A DNA stretch of 64,000 nt, taken from the NCBI GenBank assembly GCA_039978895.1, contig JBDWAL010000029.1:62001-126000 (forward strand), written 5' to 3'. The notes under the pieces are model-generated. The model had not been told where the DNA came from. It searched no databases and saw only the letters and a program-made list of their open reading frames with translations. Of the stretch, positions 48,485 through 57,782 are shown in pieces. A program made the position numbers and the translations under genes. The stretch's first letter is position 1. The number at the start of each line of letters is the position of its first letter. Origin of the DNA: Aliishimia sp039978895. Lineage in GTDB: Bacteria > Pseudomonadota > Alphaproteobacteria > Rhodobacterales > Rhodobacteraceae.

Positions 48485-51420
48485 CACCAACAAAATTTCG
48501 CAGCTCCAAGCCAGTACCGCCCCGCAAATGGGTTTGGCCCCTGCCCGGACTTTACGACGGTGTTCTTTTTGCCGATCAGAATAGCGCAACACTTGGCGCG
48601 CGCATTGAGCCCATTTTGGATCACGTCAGCGAAACCTATGACACGCCCGTGGGGCTCATTGTCTTCTTTCACAAACCCATTGTCCTTGACGCAGACACCC
48701 TTGGCCCTGCCTTGCCTTTGCAAAAAACAACCAGTGGCGGGTTAAGCAGTTATCCCGACGCATTGCCCCCACCCCGCGATGTGTTGACCTGTTTTCTTGC
48801 AGGTCAGCATCGCCGCATACATCGAAACGATTGGGTTGCCGTGGATGTGATGCAATTTTGGGACCTAGACGGTTTGGCCGCTTTCACCGCCACGTCCATG
48901 CCAACTCAGTCGTTGGATTTGCCGGTCGTGCACAAGGCGACCCCAGTCAAATCTGTAATCACCACACTTGAAGCTTCATCGCCGCTGCAAGACATCCGCG
49001 ACCAAATTAGCAAAGGTGCAACCTTCGAACCCAATGGCGTAAAACGTGTTGGAGATTTGGCCTTACGTCTGACTGTCACGGTTGCAGTCTTGGGGATCGC
49101 TCTTGTTGCCGTTTTTGTTTTGATCCTTTTCACAATTGTCACCGGGGCAAGTGGCGGGTTTGCGTGGTTATTGCCCGCATTTTTCTTAGTGGTCGTCTTA
49201 AATTTGTTGTTCCGTGTGATTGGTTTTCCAACAACTCGCATACTCAAACCCGGGGGTGGGGGTGAGACCCGCAACGTATTTGGACGCCGAGCAGAGCCGA
49301 AATATCGCACGCCCGGATTGATCGACAAGCTCAACAGTTGGATGATTTGGAATACGTCAGCGGGCAATAAGTTGCGTCGCGGGCTTGATGACCGGATGAA
49401 GAAAATTGACCGCTTGCTGCAAGATGGAAAGATTGACGAGGCTCTAAAGCGCGCGTTCTCAGTTGCTAAGTCGGGCGAAAAAACAAAGCAGCCCATGGCC
49501 TCGCGGATGCCCGAGATCCGCAGCGCACTTGATCTGAATTTCGGCGCAAAACCAAGCGGTGGCACCATTCCATTCAGAGGTGCCGCCTTTCAAGAAATGC
49601 GCGCGCGTTACAAAAAACTTGCCGACGAATGTGAGCAAAAAGGCGATTTCAAACGAGCCGCATTCATTTTGGACGAGTTATTGGGGGATCACCTTAACGC
49701 CGTTCGTGTACTTGAAAGCGTCAAACAATTTGAAGACGCGGCAAAGCTGGCAATGGCACGTGACTTGGCTGGCGGTGAGATTGTCCGGCTTTGGTATCTC
49801 GCTGGAAAGCGTGACATCGCAATTGCACTGGCAGAGCGGTACAGCTCATTTGATATTTTGGTCACAAACGCCGAACATAAAAGCCTTGAGGCCGGGCATT
49901 TCATTCGCAAGATCTGGGCAGAACGGCTGGCACAATCAGGCGATGTTCTAGCCGCTTTGCAAGTCACCGACACAGTGGCGAACTTTGACGAGCCCCGTTT
50001 GCAATGGTTGGCCAAGGCTGTCGGTGACGGGGGTTTGCAAACACCCGAAATTTTGCACCGCGCAGTTATACTTTTCCCATGGAACACCGAAGTTTTGGCT
50101 GGCGGACCTTCGGGTGATCCCAACACGGTTGGCGGCGCGGTTGAAACCCATTTGGCGCAACTTATGAACCCAAGTTCAGAGGCCGCGTCACGCCAAGCCC
50201 TGCTACAACATGTGTGCAACTTCGCGCAGACAACCAAGGATAAGTCGTTTTTTACATCGCCTCGGGGCGTTCTTTTGAACGACATTTTGATCCGCCAAGT
50301 GTTAAGCGACGGGGTCCCGCTAACTCGAAAAACGCTGGAACAGTTTTCGGCCGTTGCCCGTCAGTGTGACCTGAACGTTCTGGCTGCGGACTTGCATAAA
50401 ATTCAACGTGCCGACCCCAAAGCGATCCCGAAGACGGATCAAGCGCTCCGGTTGCCAGAACGCGCGGCGGACCAACCCAAATGGCAGCACGTCACCTGCT
50501 TGCCCCATGGTCGCATTTTGTTGGGCGATGGCGATGGAGTATTGCGGATTGTTGGGCAAAACGGCCAATTGGAGTGGGGTGATCACGTTACCGATTTGGC
50601 GGGTTTTGTCCGCGTTCGATCCGGGCGGCATGTTTTGATCATCCTTGGGTCTGCGGATGCGCCACGCCGCATTGTGCGACTGGACACTTTACACCATCGC
50701 TACACCCCGCTTGGCCGTTTGGTCCTTGATGCGTGGCACAGCGACTGCAACGAACAGGTTTGGCTTGTAAAAGCGAGCACCCGAATTCAAGCATTGTCGG
50801 TTCCATCGCTGCTGGGGGACGCACCGGATTTCACCGAAAGCTGGGGGGTGACGATTACGGAAGACGTTGTGATGAACCAATTCATCCACAACAAAAACAA
50901 CGTCGGTTGGTATATGCAACGCCGCCTCGGGCCTGATCAATATGGGCTTATCGAATTCTGGACAGCCAGCACAACAAACCTAAAGTTCCATGCGTATTTG
51001 ATTGCGCCGCCCTCAAAATCGGACATGAGCACCGCTTACATCCACAAAACGGCGATACAAAGCGGCATGGTTGGCGCCGAAGAACCCTTCATTGGACGCC
51101 ATATTGGCGGAATACTCTCGTATTCATGGCAACAAGAGCAAGATATTTCGTCGACGCATCGTCGGTTTTTCCAATCCCTGACAAAACCTGCCCCTATCCG
51201 TTATTGTGGAACTGGGCCGCTGGTTGTCGATGAGGCGGGTTCATCAATACCATTGGTCCGGTTGACTTGGGCGCAAGGTAAAGCGCGGATTGTACTTGAT
51301 GGAACAACATGGCGGGCATCCGGTCACAGTCACGATGACACCCACATTGCCATAATTGAGAAAGATCACCGAGTTGTCGTGGTTGACTTGGAAAAGCAAG
51401 GAATGCGGCTTGTCGGATAA
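48469..51420 (+). CDS. bpX6-like membrane, solenoid and beta-propeller protein
   Basis: A 983-residue multidomain protein. Residues 1-180 form a cytosolic domain with WVWPLPGLYDGVLFADQ and VGLIVFFHKPIVLDADTLG, resembling the N-terminal part of bpX6 proteins. Two membrane helices follow (about 196-222 and 226-246), then a basic segment, a TPR-like alpha solenoid (about 300-640, with RYKKLADECEQKGDFKRAA and YLAGKRDIAIALAERYS) and a C-terminal beta-propeller (about 660-975) beginning WQHVTCLPHGRILLGDGDG. It would anchor the MoxR/vWA complex to the inner membrane and present the propeller as a binding platform. Overlaps the previous gene by 16 nt; 105 nt separate it from the next. Confidence 0.68.
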   Translation: MVQRLTPTKFRSSKPVPPRKWVWPLPGLYDGVLFADQNSATLGARIEPILDHVSETYDTPVGLIVFFHKPIVLDADTLGPALPLQKTTSGGLSSYPDALPPPRDVLTCFLAGQHRRIHRNDWVAVDVMQFWDLDGLAAFTATSMPTQSLDLPVVHKATPVKSVITTLEASSPLQDIRDQISKGATFEPNGVKRVGDLALRLTVTVAVLGIALVAVFVLILFTIVTGASGGFAWLLPAFFLVVVLNLLFRVIGFPTTRILKPGGGGETRNVFGRRAEPKYRTPGLIDKLNSWMIWNTSAGNKLRRGLDDRMKKIDRLLQDGKIDEALKRAFSVAKSGEKTKQPMASRMPEIRSALDLNFGAKPSGGTIPFRGAAFQEMRARYKKLADECEQKGDFKRAAFILDELLGDHLNAVRVLESVKQFEDAAKLAMARDLAGGEIVRLWYLAGKRDIAIALAERYSSFDILVTNAEHKSLEAGHFIRKIWAERLAQSGDVLAALQVTDTVANFDEPRLQWLAKAVGDGGLQTPEILHRAVILFPWNTEVLAGGPSGDPNTVGGAVETHLAQLMNPSSEAASRQALLQHVCNFAQTTKDKSFFTSPRGVLLNDILIRQVLSDGVPLTRKTLEQFSAVARQCDLNVLAADLHKIQRADPKAIPKTDQALRLPERAADQPKWQHVTCLPHGRILLGDGDGVLRIVGQNGQLEWGDHVTDLAGFVRVRSGRHVLIILGSADAPRRIVRLDTLHHRYTPLGRLVLDAWHSDCNEQVWLVKASTRIQALSVPSLLGDAPDFTESWGVTITEDVVMNQFIHNKNNVGWYMQRRLGPDQYGLIEFWTASTTNLKFHAYLIAPPSKSDMSTAYIHKTAIQSGMVGAEEPFIGRHIGGILSYSWQQEQDISSTHRRFFQSLTKPAPIRYCGTGPLVVDEAGSSIPLVRLTWAQGKARIVLDGTTWRASGHSHDDTHIAIIEKDHRVVVVDLEKQGMRLVG

Positions 51421-51525
51421 AGGCCAAGCTTGCCCCATTGCAAAAAAACGATCCCTCGTTAACATTCGCAGGCAGTTACAAGTATTTTCGGTGCCAACGC
51501 GACGCAATCGACCAAGGGGTGCGAT

Positions 51526-54500
51526 ATGGCCATCAAAGGCTTGACCGAAGAGCAAGAAAAATTCGTTCGCCAATATCTGGGCAACAGCATCTTTACGCGT
51601 GGAAGCGACAAGAAAAAGACAAAAGAATACAAAGCATTTCTTGAGGCCGCAGCCAAAGTTCACGAAATCATCGACAGGATTTCTGACCTGACCCCAAACA
51701 CCAGGCCGATTTTGGACGTCCTCACAGACGCAGAAAACAAAAACGAAGACGGTGACTTCAAGACAGCAGCCGCAGGCGCTGCAACCGCTTTGGCCATGGC
51801 AAAAGATGTCGAGACCGCAATCCATGCGGCGCAAAGCAAGTCACGGGCAATCCTAACCTTGCTCAACGAAAAAACGGCGACGCCCGACAACGCCACCGTC
51901 GAGGAAACCGCGGCCCTTGAAGCGACGCGTGTGGAAATTCGCGCGCATCTTGCGGGCATAGTGCCCTCTGTCACGGGCCTGCAAAATGCCGAACAGAAAA
52001 TCAAAGCGCTTATCCAGACCGACATTCCGGCCGTGGTTGCTGCCGTCGCAGATCGTGAGGTTCGCACCAAGCGCAAACTTGAATTGCGGACGCTTTTGGA
52101 TACCAACACCGCAGATCCCACAGGCAGCAGCGACACCACGAAGGCGCATTTGGAAGGGCTTCGCGATGACATCCGCGGTCTTTTGGCGGACGCGTTTCCC
52201 ACAACGCCCGACCTCGGCACAGCCGAACAGAAACTAACAACGCTGATCGATACTGAAATTCCAGCTGTGGTTGCCCGTATCGAGAACGCGCGCAAGGACA
52301 TCATAAAGCAGGTCGCCCAAGCCAAACCCCGGTTGGCCGAACAGGTCAAACGCCTTCCTAAGCTGCTCGGCCATGATGACTATGACGACATGAAGCGGCT
52401 TGCAGATGAGGTTATCGCAACCCTTGATACGGCGACCCAGTCCGAAGCCGCAGCTCTTGAAGTCGATTGCCTGCAAGCCGTGACAGATTTGGGCGGGGTT
52501 CCCGGCAAGTTGGACGAACTGGAGAAACAGACTGGTCCGGCTTTGATTGCCGCAACCAAGGTCTTGCTGAAGGACAGTGGCGTAACTGACAGGCAAAAGG
52601 ACGCTTTGGCCAGTCTTGCTGCTGGAAGCGTTGAAGCCTTTGATGCGGCCAAGAAGGTATTGGACGACCTAAAGGGCGACTTGGGTGATCTTGAGGTCAC
52701 GCCCGTCGTTTTGGATACCAAGCAAAAAGCAATCGACGACAAGTCCACTCTTTTTTTGGCGAAGAAAGAACAATGCACTGAGTTCTTAGATCAAAAGAAG
52801 GAAGCCGCGACAAAATGGAAATCTGCAAAGGCGGAACACGACACCCTGACGCTTGAGATCACTGCCAAGACGAATGATGTCAACGACTTCAAGACTGCCA
52901 ACAGTACCATCCTCAATGATACGGCGCATCCAGATCACACGCGTATCAAGGAAGACTTGGCAGCTTTAGAGCTGGCCGAACAACAGCGCACAGATAGGAA
53001 ACAAGAGCTAGATGTTGAGCTGGCAGCGCAACGCCTAGCTTACGAAACAAATGCACAAGCCCTAACCGTAGCCGCCGCCGCGCATAATATCCTTCTTGAC
53101 GAAGTAAGGGCCGCCCGAAAAGAATTCGAACAAGCCACCGCAAAGAAGAAAATGGTGGATGCCGTGTCGTTTGGGCCCCTTAGTGCGACGAACGGACATG
53201 CGATCGACCCCGCAATCGCAGCCGAGTTGATACCCCTATATGGGAAGAATGCGGCAATTGCAGATAAGGCGGTAAAATCTGCCGCCACTGCAAAATATCC
53301 CGAATCCGTTGCCAAATGCGCAACTCTTGTCGCCGATCAAATGGATACCGGGTTCGCACACGGCACGGATACGTGGTCCAATGACAAATATTGTCAGGCC
53401 TATTCCGAACAACTCATCGGCGTATCAGGCACGTGCGACGCGGCAACAATCGGCAAGTTGGACGGATATTTGGCCAGCGGGCGACAGCACGTAACACATG
53501 ACAGCTTCTCAACGGGAACAAGTAAAGAGCGCACCAAGGCACGCACCGATCACGTCGGCACAGAATTGATGAAGCGCGACGGCAATGGTGATCTTAACCT
53601 AGACGGTGCCCGCGACGCCGTTTTGGATGTTTTGTTTAATCCAAGTGCTGCCATGAGCGGCACAGACACCCCCGTCCTTGCCAACCAAATGCTCGAAACA
53701 CTCGATTGGCTAGAGCAAAATCCTGACGCCCAAGACAAAGTAAATAATATTGGTGATCCAACAGGCCCTGCTGTGGGTTTCCTTGCACGCGCAACTGGGA
53801 AGGCCACCAATCAGGTCAAAAAGGAAGACGCCCAGCAAGCCGTGCTCCAAGCTATGATGACGCCGGTCTATCAAGGGAATGTCGGATCTTGCTTTGCCAC
53901 TGCGGGGGTTGTCCGCATGCGTAGTACAGAGCCAGAAAAGACCCTAGACACCTATGTAGAGATGGCAACAACGGGCATATTCACACCGACCAAGGGTGAC
54001 CCAGTGCCGATTGTAAAAAATGTCGGCTTAGATGAAGACCCGTTGGTGCGCAGCCTTGAATACAGCGCCGCGGCAGCGACCGCGCGGGCCGTTGGCAGCA
54101 AGCAAAAGGCCACCCTAGAATCCCAAGCCAAAAAAGGTGCTGCGACCTTTGAGCAAGACATCAAGCCGCAGCTTTGGCCAGAGGTGCAACAACGTATCGC
54201 CAATGCTGTGCAACAGGGTTTTACCTTTACCTATGACCCTACAATCAAAGTGGCCCTTGCTGGCGATGGTCGGTCTGAAAACGGTCGTCACGTCCTGCTT
54301 GAGGCATCCAACAAAAATCCCGTCACCGACCTTGCAAGCTTCATTGCAGCTATTGAAAACATCATTATTGCGACGGTCCGCCCGGAGGATTGTGTTGCAA
54401 CAATGACCCCGCAAGAGTTGGTAAAAACTTGGGAACCCGCCGTTTTCGCTGAAACCTTCAAAATCAAGGGCAAATTCCCATGGGAGCTGTCAAGCGGCGG

Positions 54501-55329
54501 CCATACAGATGAAGCCACTGCGACGCTCTTTGGGGGTGATGTCCAAACACTTCCTTTCCTGCCGGAAGTGGACAAAGACACCGTCGATGTGCAAGCGCGG
54601 ACCGAACAAGTGATGCAAGGCTTCCTTGATAACTTTGGTGGGCGCGGTGAGGACATGATTACGATGCGCACAGTTGGCCAACATGGCTTCTCAGCGCTGC
54701 CCACGCACCCCTCTCTAGAGCCGTTGCTAAAAGGAAATCCGCCAGATTTTGCAGCGAACATGCGTGACGCCTTGTTGACACCCGGAGCAGCCATTGCGGA
54801 TGCAGACCTGCCGCTTGACCGGGTTTTGTACATGTTTGAAGAAGACCTTCAGGGCTTCACGCGCCGGGATAAGGATGACAAAAAGAAGGCGATTATTGCC
54901 AAAGTGCGTGCCAAAGCCCCCACAAGCGCACTGAAACCAGCCGCCTACAAAGCACTGGTCACGCAGGAATTCGCCAAAGCGCGCGCCGAGGTCGACGCGG
55001 ACCTTTGGAAGGCAAAGCAAAAAGCAGACACAGGCGCAGATCCAACACCTCAACAAGCGGCCCAGTATCTTGATGAGCAAACCGAAAAGCACAAAAAGAA
55101 GAGCGAACAGATCGCTGCAACGCGATTGGTAAACGACCTTGATGTGCCCGAATTCACGATTGCTGATACCAATTGGGGCAGCGGCGGACGGCACGATTTC
55201 TTTGTCATCGCGCCTGATCCTGCAACGGGCAAACCCCAGCTTTACCTCAAGAGCGATCCCCCCGGTACGTTGATCCCGCAACCTAAAGACAACGAATGGG
55301 TCGCAAAATCATGGGCCCGCGTCGAATGA
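51526..55329 (+). CDS. Large coiled-coil protein with papain-like cysteine peptidase motif
   Basis: A 1267-residue soluble protein that I do not recognise as a named family. Residues 1-560 are strongly helical and Lys/Glu/Ala-rich, consistent with coiled coils, and include two related units of about 70 residues (near 113-180 and 186-255) sharing AEQKIKALIQTDIPAVVA / AEQKLTTLIDTEIPAVVA. Around residue 789 lies YQGNVGSCFATAGVVRM, matching the Gln...Cys signature of papain-like enzymes (Gln783, Cys789). Near the C-terminus GGRHDFFVIAPDP (His1223) and LKSDPPG (Asp1244) fit the His and Asp of C39/transglutaminase-like folds. A Cys-His-Asp triad is thus possible but split by 430 residues. AAGGGG precedes the ATG. 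It may be the effector of the adjacent MoxR-bpX system. Confidence 0.62.
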   Translation: MAIKGLTEEQEKFVRQYLGNSIFTRGSDKKKTKEYKAFLEAAAKVHEIIDRISDLTPNTRPILDVLTDAENKNEDGDFKTAAAGAATALAMAKDVETAIHAAQSKSRAILTLLNEKTATPDNATVEETAALEATRVEIRAHLAGIVPSVTGLQNAEQKIKALIQTDIPAVVAAVADREVRTKRKLELRTLLDTNTADPTGSSDTTKAHLEGLRDDIRGLLADAFPTTPDLGTAEQKLTTLIDTEIPAVVARIENARKDIIKQVAQAKPRLAEQVKRLPKLLGHDDYDDMKRLADEVIATLDTATQSEAAALEVDCLQAVTDLGGVPGKLDELEKQTGPALIAATKVLLKDSGVTDRQKDALASLAAGSVEAFDAAKKVLDDLKGDLGDLEVTPVVLDTKQKAIDDKSTLFLAKKEQCTEFLDQKKEAATKWKSAKAEHDTLTLEITAKTNDVNDFKTANSTILNDTAHPDHTRIKEDLAALELAEQQRTDRKQELDVELAAQRLAYETNAQALTVAAAAHNILLDEVRAARKEFEQATAKKKMVDAVSFGPLSATNGHAIDPAIAAELIPLYGKNAAIADKAVKSAATAKYPESVAKCATLVADQMDTGFAHGTDTWSNDKYCQAYSEQLIGVSGTCDAATIGKLDGYLASGRQHVTHDSFSTGTSKERTKARTDHVGTELMKRDGNGDLNLDGARDAVLDVLFNPSAAMSGTDTPVLANQMLETLDWLEQNPDAQDKVNNIGDPTGPAVGFLARATGKATNQVKKEDAQQAVLQAMMTPVYQGNVGSCFATAGVVRMRSTEPEKTLDTYVEMATTGIFTPTKGDPVPIVKNVGLDEDPLVRSLEYSAAAATARAVGSKQKATLESQAKKGAATFEQDIKPQLWPEVQQRIANAVQQGFTFTYDPTIKVALAGDGRSENGRHVLLEASNKNPVTDLASFIAAIENIIIATVRPEDCVATMTPQELVKTWEPAVFAETFKIKGKFPWELSSGGHTDEATATLFGGDVQTLPFLPEVDKDTVDVQARTEQVMQGFLDNFGGRGEDMITMRTVGQHGFSALPTHPSLEPLLKGNPPDFAANMRDALLTPGAAIADADLPLDRVLYMFEEDLQGFTRRDKDDKKKAIIAKVRAKAPTSALKPAAYKALVTQEFAKARAEVDADLWKAKQKADTGADPTPQQAAQYLDEQTEKHKKKSEQIAATRLVNDLDVPEFTIADTNWGSGGRHDFFVIAPDPATGKPQLYLKSDPPGTLIPQPKDNEWVAKSWARVE

Positions 55330-55369
55330 CACAGTACCTAGCCATACCTTGCCAATACGGAGCATTCAG

Positions 55370-55966
55370 ATGACCGACACGCTACCCGAATTCATCCCCG
55401 GCACAGATTTCGAAACAGGCGCGCCAACTGCTGTTACAGGGGAAACGACATTCCAAAGCCTAAACGCGCTGATAGAAGCTTTTGGCTCAATTCTTGACCC
55501 CGAAAACCGAACCGCGTTGGCAACGCTCTTTGTGCATTTCGCGCGGCCCTACGCATATTCGCTGATCACAGACCCCGCTGAGTACGAAGCGGACTACCGC
55601 GCCCGATTGGCATCCGAGGACCCCAGCCAACCTTGGAACGAAGGTCCTGCACGATTAAGCGATTTTGGTATCCCCGAATTTTCCGACGTGAAGGCCCCAA
55701 CGCTGACTGGCACGGTTTTGCAATGCTGGGTGCGCGATAGCTATTCCGATCTCGCCTATGTTGCTCAAGGGGAAACCAGCGATCCAAAAGCCGCAACATT
55801 CAATCCAATGCCTTTGACGGCCATTGATCGACCTGAACCAGTCCGACAGGAAGAAACATCGGTCCAAGAACCCAGCAGGTTTGATGGCCTTCAGAAAAAC
55901 CTGAATGAGAGCGACGCAGAAGTACCCTTTGATGAGGGCTCGCTGGATGATTTGCTGTCACCTTAG
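55370..55966 (+). CDS. Acidic hypothetical protein, last gene of MoxR-bpX operon
   Basis: A 198-residue, Asp/Glu- and Pro-rich soluble protein with no recognised domain. Start at ATG 55370 (CGGAG upstream); seven additional in-frame codons lie before it. Residues 1-120 look globular (SLNALIEAFGSILDPENRTALATLFVHFARPYAY), the last 60 appear disordered and end in an acidic motif (EVPFDEGSLDDLLSP). Forty nucleotides separate it from the coiled-coil peptidase-like gene. A small acidic partner after a predicted toxic or proteolytic protein could be an inhibitor or adaptor, but this is only position-based. Confidence 0.65.
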   Translation: MTDTLPEFIPGTDFETGAPTAVTGETTFQSLNALIEAFGSILDPENRTALATLFVHFARPYAYSLITDPAEYEADYRARLASEDPSQPWNEGPARLSDFGIPEFSDVKAPTLTGTVLQCWVRDSYSDLAYVAQGETSDPKAATFNPMPLTAIDRPEPVRQEETSVQEPSRFDGLQKNLNESDAEVPFDEGSLDDLLSP

Positions 55967-56012
55967 ATCGTTGGCAAGGTGATTGCTCCCGACCTTTTTT
56001 ACATATGTTGAA

Positions 56013-56035
56013 ATTGTGATTTGAATAATCACAAT
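56013..56035. promoter_or_regulatory. Inverted repeat ATTGTGATT-N5-AATCACAAT upstream of Rieske operon
   Basis: A perfect 9-bp inverted repeat with five-base spacer, 137 bp before the first Rieske-fusion gene and 47 bp after the previous operon. TGTGA and TCACA half-sites recall Crp/Fnr-family operators, but their nine-base spacing is not the six of CRP nor the FNR pattern. No U run follows, so it is more likely an operator than a terminator. Confidence 0.45.
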
Positions 56036-56171
56036 CTCTTAATCATGTTCTGCATAAAAAATCAGGGGCAATAGTCAGTCAATCAAAACTCTTATAACCA
56101 TTGGACGATGCCCAGTCAGCCAAGCCAACACTAACTGACGTTGCACTATCGGAACAAGGCTCAGCGAACTT

Positions 56172-57782
56172 ATGAATAAAACCAAATTGCTCAACACAAG
56201 CGATCTTCCTGATCGTGACCCGCAATACGCCATAGTGGGGGAAGTTGATCTGGTCGTCGTGCGTTTTGACGACGAAATATCCGTATTTTATGGAAGATGT
56301 CTGCATCGCGGAGCGTTAATGTCTGATGGCTTTGTACGCGGCCAAGACTTGATTTGCGGCGTTCACGATTGGGACTATCGCTTGGACAGCGGCGTGTCGT
56401 CTTATGCCAATGAAGAAGCCCTGCCCAAGTTCAAATCCTGGGTTGAAGGCGGGGAACTATTCGTCGACGCTGATGAAATCAACCAATGGGGTTACGACAA
56501 TCCGCAACCCTATGATCGGGACGCTTACCTTGGCCTTTACGCCGACCCAAGCCATGGTGACACCGCCGAACCCTACACCGGTATGATCCAGCAATATGCG
56601 CGGGATGGTTTGAGCAAAACGGGCCATCACGGCATCGTTGACGCAATGGGTGTGCCACGCGTTGAACTGCCTGATTGGGACGATATCCAATTGCTCACAG
56701 CCCAACTTGCGACGCCGCCTTTGCTGGACGACCACGCTGTTGGCACTGATGTGGTGATTGGTCCCAATGCGCAAAAACCGCTCCGGTTGAAGATCCCTTT
56801 GTTTGTGTCCGACATGTCATTCGGCGCATTGTCGGCCTCTGCCAAGGTTGCGCTTGCACAGGGTGCAGATTTGGCCGGTACGGGAATTTGCTCTGGTGAG
56901 GGCGGAATGCTGCCCGAAGAACAAGCGGCGAATTCACGTTACTTTTACGAATTAGCTTCCGCGAAGTTTGGGTTTGATTGGGACAAGCTTTCCAAGGTGC
57001 AGGCCTTCCACTTTAAAGGGGGGCAAGGGGCCAAAACCGGGACAGGTGGCCACCTTCCGGGATCAAAAGTCACTGGGCAAATCGCCCAAGTACGTGGATT
57101 GCAAGACGGTCAGGACGCGATTTCGCCATCACGGTTCCCCGATTGGACAGATGTCGCGCAGATCAAAACTTTTGCCGATGAGGTCCGGGATCGTACAGGC
57201 GGCATTCCAATCGGTTACAAGCTGAGCGCTCAACATGTAGAGCGAGATATCGACGCCGCACTTGAGGTCGGCGTCGATTATATTATCCTTGATGGTCGCG
57301 GCGGTGGAACAGGCGCGGCACCTGTTTTGTTCCGTGATAATATTTCCGTCCCGACGATTCCTGCGCTTGCACGCGCTCGGGCGCATTTGGATCGCTTGGA
57401 TCGACGGGATGTGTCCTTGGTGATCACAGGTGGTCTGCGCAAACCTGCCGACTTTATCAAAGCTCTAGCGCTTGGGGCAGATGCAATTGCGGTCTCCAAT
57501 GCAGCGATGCAAGCGATAGGCTGCCTTGCTATGCGCGCATGTCACACCAACAATTGCCCTGTTGGTATCGCGACCCAAAAACCACATCTGATCAGCAGAC
57601 TTATCGTGGACAAATCTGCCCAGCAATTGGCGAACTTTTTTGATGCATCCGTCGAGCTAATGCAGGTTATGGCCCGCGCTTGTGGTCATGATCATCTCTC
57701 GAAATTTAATCACGATGATCTGACAACTTGGAAACGAGACATGGCAGAGATCTCGGGTGTCACCTTTGGTGGCATGTCATGA
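56172..57782 (+). CDS. Rieske 2Fe-2S domain fused to glutamate synthase-like FMN/3Fe-4S domain
   Basis: A 536-residue fusion. Residues 1-105 are a Rieske ferredoxin with Cys43-x-His45 and Cys62-x2-His65 (CLHRG, CGVHDW). From about 150 on it is a GltB-type FMN TIM barrel: PLFVSDMSFGALSASAKVALAQGAD, GTGICSGEGGMLPEE, FKGGQGAKTGTGGHLPGSKV, GYKLSAQHVERDI, IILDGRGGGTGAAP and the 3Fe-4S site C451-x5-C457-x4-C462 followed by PVGIATQ. The glutaminase and GltB central domains are absent, so it is not a normal glutamate synthase; electrons probably pass Rieske-3Fe-4S-FMN. Family relatives with only the FMN domain exist, the Rieske fusion is unusual. First gene of a six-gene overlapping operon. Confidence 0.9.
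   Translation: MNKTKLLNTSDLPDRDPQYAIVGEVDLVVVRFDDEISVFYGRCLHRGALMSDGFVRGQDLICGVHDWDYRLDSGVSSYANEEALPKFKSWVEGGELFVDADEINQWGYDNPQPYDRDAYLGLYADPSHGDTAEPYTGMIQQYARDGLSKTGHHGIVDAMGVPRVELPDWDDIQLLTAQLATPPLLDDHAVGTDVVIGPNAQKPLRLKIPLFVSDMSFGALSASAKVALAQGADLAGTGICSGEGGMLPEEQAANSRYFYELASAKFGFDWDKLSKVQAFHFKGGQGAKTGTGGHLPGSKVTGQIAQVRGLQDGQDAISPSRFPDWTDVAQIKTFADEVRDRTGGIPIGYKLSAQHVERDIDAALEVGVDYIILDGRGGGTGAAPVLFRDNISVPTIPALARARAHLDRLDRRDVSLVITGGLRKPADFIKALALGADAIAVSNAAMQAIGCLAMRACHTNNCPVGIATQKPHLISRLIVDKSAQQLANFFDASVELMQVMARACGHDHLSKFNHDDLTTWKRDMAEISGVTFGGMS

Noticed and set aside
56172..57782. Aromatic ring-hydroxylating dioxygenase (because of the Rieske motif)
   Set aside because: The domain after the Rieske motif is a glutamate synthase-type FMN barrel with 3Fe-4S Cys residues; no mononuclear iron His-His-Asp site is present.
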